From Scatosoma sp900555925 (GTDB lineage Bacteria > Bacillota > Clostridia > Christensenellales > Borkfalkiaceae), in NCBI GenBank assembly GCA_959603585.1, contig CAUGYD010000004.1, positions 161,369 through 225,368 of the forward strand: 64,000 nt of DNA. Reading direction: 5' to 3'. The notes under the pieces were generated by a model that saw nothing but the letters and a program-made list of their open reading frames with translations, did no database searches and was not told the origin of the DNA. A program made the position numbers and the translations under genes. This document shows positions 35,882 to 45,276 of the stretch, in pieces (the first letter of the stretch is position 1; each line of letters begins with the position of its first letter).

Positions 35882-35910
35882 AGTTTAGATGTTTGAAACC
35901 ATTTTGTCAA
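35882..35910 (-). promoter_or_regulatory. Promoter of the ROK repressor gene
   Basis: On the minus strand TTGACA (35905-35910) and TAAACT (35882-35887) are 17 bp apart. Just downstream, 35869-35876 (plus TTACTATA) matches one ROK half site, suggesting weak autoregulation. Confidence 0.6.
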
Positions 35911-35963
35911 CATAAACCGGAAAAATTTTTGCGAAAAAATTAAAAATTTTTTTCTAAACACTA

Positions 35964-35992
35964 TTGACAAGTCATAATATCTGTGTTATACT
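35964..35992 (+). promoter_or_regulatory. Promoter of the GH16/ABC operon
   Basis: TTGACA (35964-35969) and TATACT (35987-35992) with a 17-bp spacer, followed by the second ROK-type operator. Confidence 0.8.
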
Positions 35993-35995
35993 ATG

Positions 35996-36018
35996 AATAG
36001 TAAATAATAATTACTATT
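35996..36018 (+). promoter_or_regulatory. Putative ROK-repressor operator 2
   Basis: AATAGTAA, 7 bp, TTACTATT: the same perfect inverted repeat as at 32264-32286, placed the same way just after the -10 box. Confidence 0.82.
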
Positions 36019-36059
36019 ATTTTAAAAAAGAACTGTGAAAATGAACGAGGAGGAAAATT

Positions 36060-37475
36060 ATGTTCAAAAAATTTATGTGCATGACTTTGAGTGCGTTATT
36101 ACTATTAGCGCCGGCCGGATGTGCCGGAGGCGGAACGCCATCGGGGAGTGAATCGGCGGGCGGTTCGGACAGTACGGAGAATCCGTCGGAGTCCGTATCG
36201 TCCGAGCCGGTTGAACCGGAATCCGTATGGAATAAAGAGCCGACCATTAAGGGTACTTTTTACGAGGATTTTTCCAACGGAATCGATTCGGATATCTGGG
36301 AAGTCTCCTCGCAGAAATGGGGGGCGGACAACAACGGTACTTCACCGGATAACGTATTTTATTCGACGGACGAAACGCGCGTGAAAAATGCGGGCGCGAC
36401 AGGCGGTATCGCGGTGCTCCGTTCTTATGGGGACTTGCAGGCGAATAGGGCTAAACGCCGTCAAGGCGCGGCGCTCATTACGAGACAGACATTTGGCCCG
36501 GGAAAATATGAAGTTCGCATGAAAGTTTTACCTCGTTTGGGACAGTGTACGGCTTTTTGGACGTATTACAGTAACGGAGGGCAAACGCCGGAGACAATTA
36601 AATACAGTGAAATCGATATTGAAATGCCCATGGAAGGTTCTTTCAAAAAATGGTCGGGGACTTCTTATGAGCGCTTTATCGATTGGAATATTCTTGCCGA
36701 CCGTCAAACCGTGATGGCCGATGAACCGGAAGAGGGGGGACTCAACGACGGTCAGTGGCATACATACGCCTTTGAGTGGAGGACGGATGCTGCGAACGGA
36801 GATCGAGGGGTGATCTGGTACCGCGACGGAGAGAAAATGGGAGAAGCACGGGAGTTTGTTCCGAATTATAAAGCGGCGCTGTGGGTAGGAAATTGGTTTC
36901 CGCCCGATAAGAGCTGGGTAGGGATTCCCGATTTTGAAGAAGCCTACATGTACGTGGATTGGATTCGAGTGACCGAATACGACGATCCCGTACAAGAGGG
37001 CGGCGGAGGAAGTACCGCCCGCGCGGAAGCAACCGACCTCGGTGCGAGACCTATTCCTCAGAATGACTATATTGCAAACGGAAAATTTTCCTCGACGGAA
37101 AACGGAGCTCTCCTCGGCTGGGAGGGAGAAGGCGGAACGAGTAGTGGAAGCGGTTCGGATACCTATTTGAATTTGGAAGCGGGAAAGAAACTCACGCAGA
37201 TGATTCGCGCGCAATATTCAGGATATTCCTTTACACTTTCGGCGGAGGCGCTGAAAATAGTCGGCAGCGGTAAATGTAAAATTTATGCGGAATATATGTT
37301 CGGTTCCGTGAGAATGGGAAAATCGGAGGCGATTGAATTTACTGCTTCGGATATAGGGGAAAAGGATATGACGTTTACAATCGACAATAACCGCGTCACC
37401 GATTTGCGCATCGTTGTAGAGACGGAGGAAGGAACGACCGCTCAGGTGACGAATATTGAAATGTTTCTGAACTGA
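36060..37475 (+). CDS. GH16-family beta-glucanase lipoprotein 1
   Basis: A 471-residue surface lipoprotein. The signal peptide ends at C21 (APAGC), followed by a Ser/Gly/Glu linker. Residues about 60-310 are a GH16 jelly roll with the catalytic EIDIE at 184-188 (E184 nucleophile, E188 acid/base) and a DGQWHTYAFEWR strand. Residues 330-471 look like a carbohydrate-binding beta-sandwich (NYIANG-type start, TFTIDNNRVTDLRIVVET). It probably cuts beta-1,3 or mixed-linkage glucan outside the cell for the ABC importer of the same operon. Exact linkage cannot be read. Confidence 0.9.
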   Translation: MFKKFMCMTLSALLLLAPAGCAGGGTPSGSESAGGSDSTENPSESVSSEPVEPESVWNKEPTIKGTFYEDFSNGIDSDIWEVSSQKWGADNNGTSPDNVFYSTDETRVKNAGATGGIAVLRSYGDLQANRAKRRQGAALITRQTFGPGKYEVRMKVLPRLGQCTAFWTYYSNGGQTPETIKYSEIDIEMPMEGSFKKWSGTSYERFIDWNILADRQTVMADEPEEGGLNDGQWHTYAFEWRTDAANGDRGVIWYRDGEKMGEAREFVPNYKAALWVGNWFPPDKSWVGIPDFEEAYMYVDWIRVTEYDDPVQEGGGGSTARAEATDLGARPIPQNDYIANGKFSSTENGALLGWEGEGGTSSGSGSDTYLNLEAGKKLTQMIRAQYSGYSFTLSAEALKIVGSGKCKIYAEYMFGSVRMGKSEAIEFTASDIGEKDMTFTIDNNRVTDLRIVVETEEGTTAQVTNIEMFLN

Positions 37476-37488
37476 ATACGGGGGAATC

Positions 37489-39048
37489 ATGAAAGAGCGA
37501 ATAAAAATAATTGCAGGGGTATTGAGCTTTGCCATGGTATTCGGTATTTTTGCTTCTTGCGGCGGAAATAGCAATTCGGCCGATGAAAACTCCGATTCGA
37601 TTTCGGATACGGCAGAAATTCCAAACTCTTCCGTGGAAACAGTCGAATCCCCATGGACAGAGGAGCCGGAAATTAAAAGTGTATTTTTCAGCGATTTCGG
37701 GCGAGAGGAAAATATCGGTGAAAATTGGTCGGTCGTCAATTATAGTTGGGGACAGAATGGCGTGACAAGGGAGAATGCGGGGTTTACTCGTTCTCCCGGT
37801 GTCGTGCGGGGACAGGGTGCCAGCGGCGGAATTATCGTGCTCAATTCGTACGGGGATTATTATAAAGACCCGGCAAAGCGGGGGCAAGGCGCATGCTTGA
37901 TAAGCAACAGGCTTTTCGGTCCCGGTAAGTATGAAGTCCGTATGAAGGTGGTTCCCCGTTTCGGACCCTGTTCGACGATGTGGTCTTATTATACGAATAG
38001 TTATGCTATTGATACTCCTTCGGGCCCCGTCTATGGGCATAATACCTCAGAAAATATTCAATATCACGAAATCGACATTGAATGCCCCCGTATCGGAGAG
38101 GGCTTTAACGGTTGGGGAGGAGTAGCTTACGAGGAATATTATCAAGATGTAAATGCACTCACGGAGAATGGAACGGGAAAAGTCGTCAATCATTCCACCG
38201 GCGTGTCTGCGTCAATGGATTCCCCCTATAACGACGGGCAGTGGCATACCTTTGCGTTTGAATGGCGCACGGAGGGTTATGATTATGATCCGGCAAAGGG
38301 AGAAAATCCCGGGGCAATCATTTGGTATATGGACGGAAAAGAGGTGGCGAGGACGGCGAAGAATACGCCTTACTATCCCGATCAGCTTTGGATAGGGAAT
38401 TGGTATCCCGATAATTCCACCGATTGGCTGGGCGTTGCCGATTTCGATGAAGCGTATATGTACGTAGACTGGGTTCGGATTACGGAGTATAAAGACGAAT
38501 ATCGGACGACGGGAAAGGACGGCCAGCTCATTAAACCCGACCTCGGCGGCTGTGTTACCTTTTCCACCTCTCCCGGAGGGAATATCGATTGGGCGGGTGA
38601 TATGCCTATTAATAATTACGTCTCTAACGGTAGTTTTTTGTACGGCGAAGGAAACGGCGTTCTCGGCTGGGAGCTTGTAAATGCCGAGCAGACGGACGGT
38701 GGATTGCTCTTGAACGGCGGTACGGCAAAGCAGGACATCTCTGCGCAGTATGCGGGATATACGTTCTATTTGGAAGCGAGCGGAAGTGCCCTGTCGGGAA
38801 AAGGCGGCCGCGTCTATGTCGAATATATTTCGGGAGAATACGCGAAGGGCTCCAATGACAATCGTAAAATGAAGGAAACCGTCCTCGGAAAAAGCTCTGC
38901 GCTGGAATTTGACGGTTCGGCGGAAACTTTGAATATGGAATTTACGTTGCCCGACGGTACGAATAATCTTCGCCTCGTATTAGAAGCGGACGATGGGAGT
39001 ATCTTTAAGATAAATAATGTAAAAATGTACTTGAAATCAGATATGTAG
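37489..39048 (+). CDS. GH16-family beta-glucanase lipoprotein 2
   Basis: A 519-residue paralogue of the preceding gene. Lipobox C24 (FASC), acidic linker, then GH16 with EIDIE at 194-198 and the same DGQWHTFAFEWR and GNWYPD segments. Insertions near residues 165-190 and 215-240 lengthen loops compared with the first copy, so cleft specificity may differ. A C-terminal sandwich domain of the same kind follows. It starts 13 bp after the first GH16 with GGGGGA as ribosome site. The pair arose by duplication, now clearly diverged. Confidence 0.9.
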   Translation: MKERIKIIAGVLSFAMVFGIFASCGGNSNSADENSDSISDTAEIPNSSVETVESPWTEEPEIKSVFFSDFGREENIGENWSVVNYSWGQNGVTRENAGFTRSPGVVRGQGASGGIIVLNSYGDYYKDPAKRGQGACLISNRLFGPGKYEVRMKVVPRFGPCSTMWSYYTNSYAIDTPSGPVYGHNTSENIQYHEIDIECPRIGEGFNGWGGVAYEEYYQDVNALTENGTGKVVNHSTGVSASMDSPYNDGQWHTFAFEWRTEGYDYDPAKGENPGAIIWYMDGKEVARTAKNTPYYPDQLWIGNWYPDNSTDWLGVADFDEAYMYVDWVRITEYKDEYRTTGKDGQLIKPDLGGCVTFSTSPGGNIDWAGDMPINNYVSNGSFLYGEGNGVLGWELVNAEQTDGGLLLNGGTAKQDISAQYAGYTFYLEASGSALSGKGGRVYVEYISGEYAKGSNDNRKMKETVLGKSSALEFDGSAETLNMEFTLPDGTNNLRLVLEADDGSIFKINNVKMYLKSDM

Positions 39049-39280
39049 TTGTATAAATCGGAGGGAAGATAGTAAAGCAGCGGCGAATATTTTTAAATGG
39101 ATATGACCGAAGTTACTTTTAACCCTAATGTATCTGAAAAATTGAGAGTACTTTCAAATTGGCCGCGCCCTTCCTCCTTGCGCGGCGGGAGGATAGTAAA
39201 CAATATTTTTTGTTGCTTATGGGGGAAAGAAATACGTATGATTGCCGAAAGGCAAAAATAAAAAATAAGGAGTCGAAAAA

Positions 39281-40696
39281 ATGAGATTGATGGCAAAAAA
39301 CAAAAAGAGATGGGTGGCTTTTTCTGCGGCTGCGATTATGGCTTTGGGCTTGACGCTTCCGAGTACGATAAGGGCGGGCGCTTATACGTTAGACAACGCG
39401 GAAACGTTTGTCGGAGAGGCGCGTACCCCCGATTCGCTCGATGCGATGACGAGACAGGGATTCCGCACGGAAGGGGGAATGGTGGACCCCAACTTTGAAA
39501 ACGTGGCGTTGAATGTAAAGCCTCGTTCGGAATATGGCGGCCCTTGGTCGTTTACACACCAAGATGAGCTTGGGGCTCCCGTAGAGGAATTTTCCAGCGT
39601 AAAACAAACTGCCGTAACCGATGCGGTTGACGGCATGGGCGAGGTCGCAGGAGTAGGAGACAAAATTACTACTGCGGTTGAAATTACAATTAATAAAGAT
39701 AATCAGCAGACGCTGCCCGACTCGCTTACCTATTCTACTTTCGACGACATGATGTATGGGGAGGTCGCCAAAGAAGCTTTCTATTTTACTGCTTGGATTA
39801 AAGCGGAACAGGATATGTGGTTCGACGTAGGAATTTCTTATGGGGCGAAGGAAGGGCACGCCGATGTTTATTGGGATTTAGGTCGGAGATTCTTTGTCCC
39901 TGCGAATGAGTGGACTCAAATCGGTTTAGACGAGGAGGGAAACTATCTTCCCTTCCGTACCAAGGTTTTAACGACGGGATTTTTAAGGGGAACAGGTTCT
40001 GACCCTACGAGTGAAAATTGTAATAGCGCCGCGGCAGATATATATGCCAAGGAAAATATAGGCGATACAAAAATTGAACAGTATTATCGCGACAGCTGGG
40101 GGGGAAGCTGGGCTTGCATGCGCCTCTACGCCTATGCCGGAAGCGTTTATGAGGAGACAAATGGGGTAGGGGCTCCGGCGTCGAACAGCGGACTTTCGGC
40201 AGGGGATAAATATCTCGTGACCGGTACGAATTTTTGGAACCAATCGGCTGAACCCTATACGCCCGTTACGAAAGTGGAAGCCGTAACGCTCGATAAAACC
40301 ACCGCCTCAATGAAGGTCGGAGAAGAATTGCAACTGAATGCGACGGTAGCGCCCGAGAATGCGACGGATAAGGAAGTTATATGGTATTCGGGCGATGAAA
40401 CTATTGCGACGGTGGACGAGGACGGAAAAGTGACCGCCCTGAAAGAAGGGAGCACGACGATTACCGCGGAAGCAAACGACGGCAACGGAGCTTTGGCAAC
40501 CTGTACCCTCACCGTTACAAAAGATGAGGAAGAACCCACGCCTTCCACCTCGGATAAGGACTCTGCATCGACGGGAGAGGGGAATTCTGATAAAGATGAC
40601 GCTAGCGGTTGTGGAAGCGTCGTAGGCTTCGGAACGGCGGGCGTTGTAACCCTTCTTGCGGGAGCTGCGATTGTAAGTAAGCGTAAAAAGAATTGA
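39281..40696 (+). CDS. Cell-surface protein with Ig-like (Big2) domain and C-terminal anchor
   Basis: A 471-residue secreted protein. A signal peptide (residues 1-35, ending near AGAYT) is followed by about 270 residues I do not recognise, with features of a carbohydrate-binding jelly roll (AFYFTAWIKAEQDMWFDVGI). Residues about 325-415 form a Big2 domain (VTLDKTTASMKVGEELQL, then SGDETIATVDEDGKVTAL). A Thr/Ser/Asp-rich stalk leads to GCGSVVGFGTAGVVTLL and a KRKKN tail: a hydrophobic anchor with an SGCGS motif instead of LPXTG. It may hold glucan at the surface beside the GH16 enzymes. Confidence 0.75.
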   Translation: MRLMAKNKKRWVAFSAAAIMALGLTLPSTIRAGAYTLDNAETFVGEARTPDSLDAMTRQGFRTEGGMVDPNFENVALNVKPRSEYGGPWSFTHQDELGAPVEEFSSVKQTAVTDAVDGMGEVAGVGDKITTAVEITINKDNQQTLPDSLTYSTFDDMMYGEVAKEAFYFTAWIKAEQDMWFDVGISYGAKEGHADVYWDLGRRFFVPANEWTQIGLDEEGNYLPFRTKVLTTGFLRGTGSDPTSENCNSAAADIYAKENIGDTKIEQYYRDSWGGSWACMRLYAYAGSVYEETNGVGAPASNSGLSAGDKYLVTGTNFWNQSAEPYTPVTKVEAVTLDKTTASMKVGEELQLNATVAPENATDKEVIWYSGDETIATVDEDGKVTALKEGSTTITAEANDGNGALATCTLTVTKDEEEPTPSTSDKDSASTGEGNSDKDDASGCGSVVGFGTAGVVTLLAGAAIVSKRKKN

Positions 40697-40718
40697 TAAC
40701 TGCGGAGGTAAAAGCACT

Positions 40719-42272
40719 ATGAAGAAGTTACAACGTTTTGGGGTGTTCATGCTCTGCGGAGCGCTTGCTCTGAGCTTTGTTGCCTGTGGTCCGGAGGGCG
40801 GAGGTGGCGTGACGAGTGACAGTACGCCTATTGAACAGGTAGATGACAGCGATCGTTCAGGATGGGTTCCGTTCGCTAAAAAGACGTTTGAGGAAGGGAC
40901 AGAGCTCCGTATCAAATATTTTAAGGGCGGCTATGGAGACGAATGGTTAAAAGCCATGGAAGAGAAGTTTGAAAAGGACTATCCGGGCGTGGATGTCATT
41001 TTGATCCCCTCGTCCAATGAAACGGATTTTACTCAAACGATTTCCACTACGCTCAATACCTCTCCCGACGATATTTATATCTGCCATAATATTCCTTACG
41101 AAAGGCTTTCAGTAAAAAATCTCGTCATGAATCTTGATTCGTTGTATAATTCGGTTATATATACCGATACAAAGAATACGGAGACGACAGATGACGATAC
41201 GCCTGTCCGATTTGTGGACAGAATAGCCGCTTCTTCTTTGAATATGGTGCGTTTTAATGGGCATTATGTAGCAATTCCCGAAATTCAAGGAGCGGGAGGG
41301 ATTGCTTACAATAAGACTCTATTTGACGCGAACGGCTGGGAGATTCCTGAAACTTACGAGGAGCTCGTTGCGTTAGCCAAGACGATTTCCGAGGGGAATT
41401 TCAAAAATGCCGATGGAGAGAAGGTCTATCCGTTCGTATGGAGCGGTACCACCGCTTATATGTGGGATAGCTTCGTCTATGATATGTGGGTACAAATTGC
41501 AGGGATAGACGAGTTCAATACGTTTATGAAATATGAGAGCAAGGATTTGTTTGACTCCTCTAAATATCCTGCTTTGAAACAAGCGTGGACGTATTGGTAC
41601 GATTTGGTTTGCGTCAATCAGGAATACTCTCATCCGCAATCGCTGGGGCTCGATCATTTGCAGGCAAACACCGCTTTTGCTGCGGGGCAGGCGGCCATGA
41701 TGCCCGCTTCCTGCTGGACGGCAAACGAAATCGGGGCGGATTTATTGGAAGCGTTCGGGACAGATGTTGGTCTCATTCCTACTCCCTTTGTAAAGGAAGC
41801 GAAAAAGGACGAGGACGGAAATCCCATTCGAGTGGCCTACGATATGGCGGGAAAAGACTGCATGATTATTGCACAAAAAGGAAAAAACAAGCAGGTGGCC
41901 GTAGAGTTTTTCAAATGGATGGCTTTGGAAGAAAACGCGCGTCTGTTCCCCGAAAACACGAATGGGCTTCATCTCGCCATAAAATACGATTTTGAGTATT
42001 TGAAGGAGCACGAAACGACAACTTGGGCAAAAGACACAGTCAATCTGTTGAGCTCTTCTACGAGATTCAATCTTTATAGTAGTAGTCCGCTCGTATATAA
42101 TGCGGGAACGCCGTTGAGTCCTTATCCCGAAGGGAATATGTATCTGGAAGCCTTTGAAGAGTACGGAGATCCGGAAAATGCAAAGACGCCCGACGGAGTA
42201 TTTGCCAGCCGCTGGGAGAAAATCAATGCGGAATGGGATACCATGTGTGCGGCTGTGGGAATAACACCATAA
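40719..42272 (+). CDS. ABC transporter sugar-binding lipoprotein (family 1)
   Basis: A 517-residue lipoprotein: lipobox C23 (FVAC) then an acidic linker. The mature protein is an extracellular solute-binding protein family 1, with VDVILIPSSNETDFTQTIST, FAAGQAAMMPASCWTANEI and AVEFFKWMALEENARLF as recognisable segments. It is larger than the usual 420-450 residues, often seen for oligosaccharide binders. It lies between the surface glucanases and two permeases, so beta-gluco-oligosaccharides are the probable cargo. The start follows GGAGG. Confidence 0.92.
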   Translation: MKKLQRFGVFMLCGALALSFVACGPEGGGGVTSDSTPIEQVDDSDRSGWVPFAKKTFEEGTELRIKYFKGGYGDEWLKAMEEKFEKDYPGVDVILIPSSNETDFTQTISTTLNTSPDDIYICHNIPYERLSVKNLVMNLDSLYNSVIYTDTKNTETTDDDTPVRFVDRIAASSLNMVRFNGHYVAIPEIQGAGGIAYNKTLFDANGWEIPETYEELVALAKTISEGNFKNADGEKVYPFVWSGTTAYMWDSFVYDMWVQIAGIDEFNTFMKYESKDLFDSSKYPALKQAWTYWYDLVCVNQEYSHPQSLGLDHLQANTAFAAGQAAMMPASCWTANEIGADLLEAFGTDVGLIPTPFVKEAKKDEDGNPIRVAYDMAGKDCMIIAQKGKNKQVAVEFFKWMALEENARLFPENTNGLHLAIKYDFEYLKEHETTTWAKDTVNLLSSSTRFNLYSSSPLVYNAGTPLSPYPEGNMYLEAFEEYGDPENAKTPDGVFASRWEKINAEWDTMCAAVGITP

Positions 42273-42353
42273 GGGGACAAGGGATTGAAAATCGCAAACT
42301 CGGCGGAAGCAACGGTATCGTTTCTTCCGCCGAAGCTTAAAGGGAGGGAGCTT

Positions 42354-43334
42354 ATGCAGACACAGACCGAAGCCGCGGCTTTAACGAATAGAGAAAAGGG
42401 AGAAAAAACTTCAAAGCTGAGGAAAAAAATACCGGCGGGAAAGATTTCCGTGGCAATTTTTATTGTAGTGATGCTGATTTATCCGTTGTTCCGTTTTGGG
42501 ATCATGTGGGGATATATCAATATTCGGGCGTTGTGGACATCGTTTACGCGCTATGATTTAATGACAGACAGCAACATTTTTGTGGGAACATTACAGTATG
42601 AAATATTATTTAGAAGGCTGGCGACGGATGAATATACGCGTCAGACGCTGGTGACATCGATTCTCTATTTCCCCGTTACCTGTGGGATATCGTTGCCGCT
42701 TTCTATTATTTTTGCCTATTTTCTGTTTAAGAAGGTACCGGGGGCAACGGTTTACAGGGTAATTTTTTATCTGCCGTCTATTTTGCCGATAGCCGTACTT
42801 ACGATGTCGTTTAAGTACTCTTTCGGGCCGTCGGGCTTTGTAGACCCTATTCTCAATGCGCTCGGTTTCAACAATTTGCCCGTTTGGTGGGGAAATTCTA
42901 CCGTGACTCCGATTATGGTATTCGTTTACTGTGTGTGGGCGGGCTTAGGCTTTAATATCGTTTTATTTTCGGGTGCGATGTCGCGCGTGCCGCAGGAGAT
43001 ACTTGAATACAATAAATTGGAAGGCGTAGGGCTTTCCCGTGAATTATTTCAGGTAATGATTCCGTGCGTTTGGCCCACTTTTGTCACTACATTTATATTG
43101 GGCATGACGTCTGTTTTGACGGTTTTTCTGCAACCGTATTTTCTGATGGATTCCGCTTCGACGGCGCCGTTTAATACCTGTACGATTTCTCTATTCATCT
43201 TTAATAATTACGCAACGCCAGCTCAGGGGCCGTATTTGGCTGCATACGGGTTGTTCTGTTCGGTTGTTTTTGTCCCGCTGATATTGGCCGTACGTGGATT
43301 TTTGAGCAGATTTTTTAAGGATGTGGGGTATTAA
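42354..43334 (+). CDS. ABC sugar transporter permease (MalF type)
   Basis: A 326-residue permease with six transmembrane helices. The cytoplasmic coupling motif is EYNKLEGVGLSRELFQVMIP (the EAA loop). ATG 42354 is preferred because GGGAGGGAG precedes it; a TTG start at 42285 would add 23 residues without homology. It pairs with the next permease. No ATPase gene is present, so a shared MsmK/UgpC-type ATPase must be encoded elsewhere, as is common in Firmicutes. Confidence 0.92.
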   Translation: MQTQTEAAALTNREKGEKTSKLRKKIPAGKISVAIFIVVMLIYPLFRFGIMWGYINIRALWTSFTRYDLMTDSNIFVGTLQYEILFRRLATDEYTRQTLVTSILYFPVTCGISLPLSIIFAYFLFKKVPGATVYRVIFYLPSILPIAVLTMSFKYSFGPSGFVDPILNALGFNNLPVWWGNSTVTPIMVFVYCVWAGLGFNIVLFSGAMSRVPQEILEYNKLEGVGLSRELFQVMIPCVWPTFVTTFILGMTSVLTVFLQPYFLMDSASTAPFNTCTISLFIFNNYATPAQGPYLAAYGLFCSVVFVPLILAVRGFLSRFFKDVGY

Positions 43335-43335
43335 T

Positions 43336-44247
43336 ATGATGAAAAAGACAACAAAGGTAAAAAGAAGCCGCACAGAAAAAGCCGCGTTGTATATCTGTTT
43401 TGCAATCTTTTTTATTTATGCTTTGACGCTGATATGGCCGTTCGTCTGGATGGGGAGCAATGCGGGAAAAACGCAAATCGAGTTTTATCGTAACAAGCTT
43501 TCCCTTCCTGCCAATTACGTTTGGTCCAATTTTTCCGATGCTCTGTTTAAGGTCTATGTCACAGCGGGGGCGGGAACGGGTACGCATCAGGTAAAACTTA
43601 TTCAAATGTTCGGAAATAGTATTTATCTGACGATAATATTGACGGTATTGGAAGTTTTTGTTTCCGCTTGTACGGCGTATGTGATTACCTATTACCGTTT
43701 CCCGGGCAGAAAAATTATTTATGGAATGGTTATTTTTACGATGGTTGTACCTTTGGTGGGAACTCTTCCCGTCTCCTATGACTTTTTTTCACGAGCAAAA
43801 CTTCTCAATACGATTCCGGGAATGATTTTGCTGTGTGTTAATGGTCTCGGTTTTGCGTTTTTGATTTTATACGGCGGCTTTCAAAATCTTTCGTGGAGCT
43901 ATGCCGAAGCAGCAGCAATCGACGGAGCCGGACCATTCAGAACTTTCTTTCAGGTAATGTTGCCATTGATGCGTCCTGCACTCGTATCGATAGCGGTTGT
44001 CACCGCTATCGGATTTTGGAACGACTATACAACTCCCGCTGTCTATTATCCCGACCACCCCACGCTTGCCTATGGAATCAATACTTTGATTAATCAGGTG
44101 AAAAAGTCCTCGTCCGGAGATTTCGGAAGTAATTATCCTTTGATGTTCGCGTGTATTATCATCGCAATTGTCCCTATTATTATTTTCTTTTCCTGTTTTC
44201 AAAAAACCATTATGAAAAATATGGTCGCAGGAGGATTGAAAGGATAG
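43336..44247 (+). CDS. ABC sugar transporter permease (MalG type)
   Basis: A 303-residue permease with six transmembrane helices and the EAA loop EAAAIDGAGPFRTFFQVMLP. It starts one base after the stop of the first permease; GGATGTGGGG is the ribosome site and a second ATG at 43339 is equally possible. It is the last gene of the glucan operon. No clear terminator follows before the recombinase remnant. Confidence 0.92.
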   Translation: MMKKTTKVKRSRTEKAALYICFAIFFIYALTLIWPFVWMGSNAGKTQIEFYRNKLSLPANYVWSNFSDALFKVYVTAGAGTGTHQVKLIQMFGNSIYLTIILTVLEVFVSACTAYVITYYRFPGRKIIYGMVIFTMVVPLVGTLPVSYDFFSRAKLLNTIPGMILLCVNGLGFAFLILYGGFQNLSWSYAEAAAIDGAGPFRTFFQVMLPLMRPALVSIAVVTAIGFWNDYTTPAVYYPDHPTLAYGINTLINQVKKSSSGDFGSNYPLMFACIIIAIVPIIIFFSCFQKTIMKNMVAGGLKG

Positions 44248-44419
44248 CTTTTTGATTGGAATATGGATTAATGAATATATTTTGAAGTTCAACTATATAA
44301 AATAATTTATTAAAAGTAGCATTCTTCGTTTCAAGAAAAAGTAAGAGAAAAAATATTTATATACCCTAAGTGGCGCTTATAAATTATTCGATTTTTCCGA
44401 ACTTTTATGGGGCTGTGAT

Positions 44420-45048
44420 GTATGGCTATAAAAATCTCCGAGGAGGAGAACGGCGAAGTATATTTTATACGGCATTTACAAAAAAAGTTCCGAAAAATGA
44501 GAATGAAGCGCCTCATAAGTGGGATAATTTTGCTTCAGTTATTCATAAGAATAAGAAAATAAAGGCGGTTATCCGCGCCAAGGGTAATGTAGGAAAACAC
44601 ATTGCGACGCTACTGCCGCTCGGTTATAAGAAAGGCCCGAACGATAAAGAAAAATGGTGATCGACGAGCAAAATACGGCAATGTAAGCGGAGCCCAACTC
44701 CTATGGCGAGATGAACACACTTTCAGGAATGCTTTATTGTGCGGAGTGTGGAAAGAGAATGTACCTTTGTCGCTGTTTAACGACAAGACAATCGGAATAC
44801 TTTAACTGTTCCAATCATCGCAAAAAGAATAAAAATCTTTGCACTTCGCATCAAATTACTGTAAAAACAATGGAAGCTTTATTGTTAAAAGACTTGCGAA
44901 TAACAATCTGCTTTGCTCGTTCGTAAAAGTAAAGCCTTTTTGCAGATATTGCAGGACAATGCAAACGGGCATTACAGGCAGGAGGTCGAAAGCGTCTATA
45001 ATTTTATAGACACGGTGAAACTTCCGAACTTCTTAAAAGTGTAAGGTG
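44420..45048 (+). pseudogene. Serine recombinase remnant
   Basis: Fragments of a large serine recombinase (Tn4451 TnpX/CcrB-like family) lie in different frames. NKKIKAVIRAKGNVGKHIAT followed by GYKKGPNDKEKW is the recombinase domain; after W a frame change gives VIDEQ, as expected in intact relatives, then stops. After a deletion of the central part, LSGMLYCAECGKRMYLC and EYFNCSNHRKKNKNLC (44711-44880) form the zinc beta-ribbon. A third frame gives FLQILQDNANGHYRQEVES near 44940. The catalytic serine domain is missing. The element is dead and its ends are not visible. Confidence 0.8.
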
Positions 45049-45105
45049 ACCACGGATTGGAAGGACAAAACCTGCCCGCATAAGCGAACATAACAAACGA
45101 ATATG

Positions 45106-45138
45106 AAAAAAGACGTGGCGTGAAAGCTACGTCTTTTT
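45106..45138 (+). terminator. Terminator after the recombinase remnant
   Basis: AAAAAGACGTGGC pairs with GCTACGTCTTTTT around GTGAAA, with one G-T pair. It insulates the two-component genes from the left. Confidence 0.85.
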
Positions 45139-45212
45139 CAATTTAATGGGCATTACTAAAAAAATTCCCCATCGCAATTGTGGCGAATCCGTCTCTTTTT
45201 TTGAAAAAGGGG

Positions 45213-45241
45213 TTTACAAAAGCCATCGGGTATGTTATAAT
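45213..45241 (+). promoter_or_regulatory. Promoter of the two-component genes
   Basis: TTTACA (45213-45218) and TATAAT (45236-45241) with a 17-bp spacer. Confidence 0.75.
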
Positions 45242-45276
45242 GAAACGAAGTCATACGTCTAAATAAAGAGGTGCCT

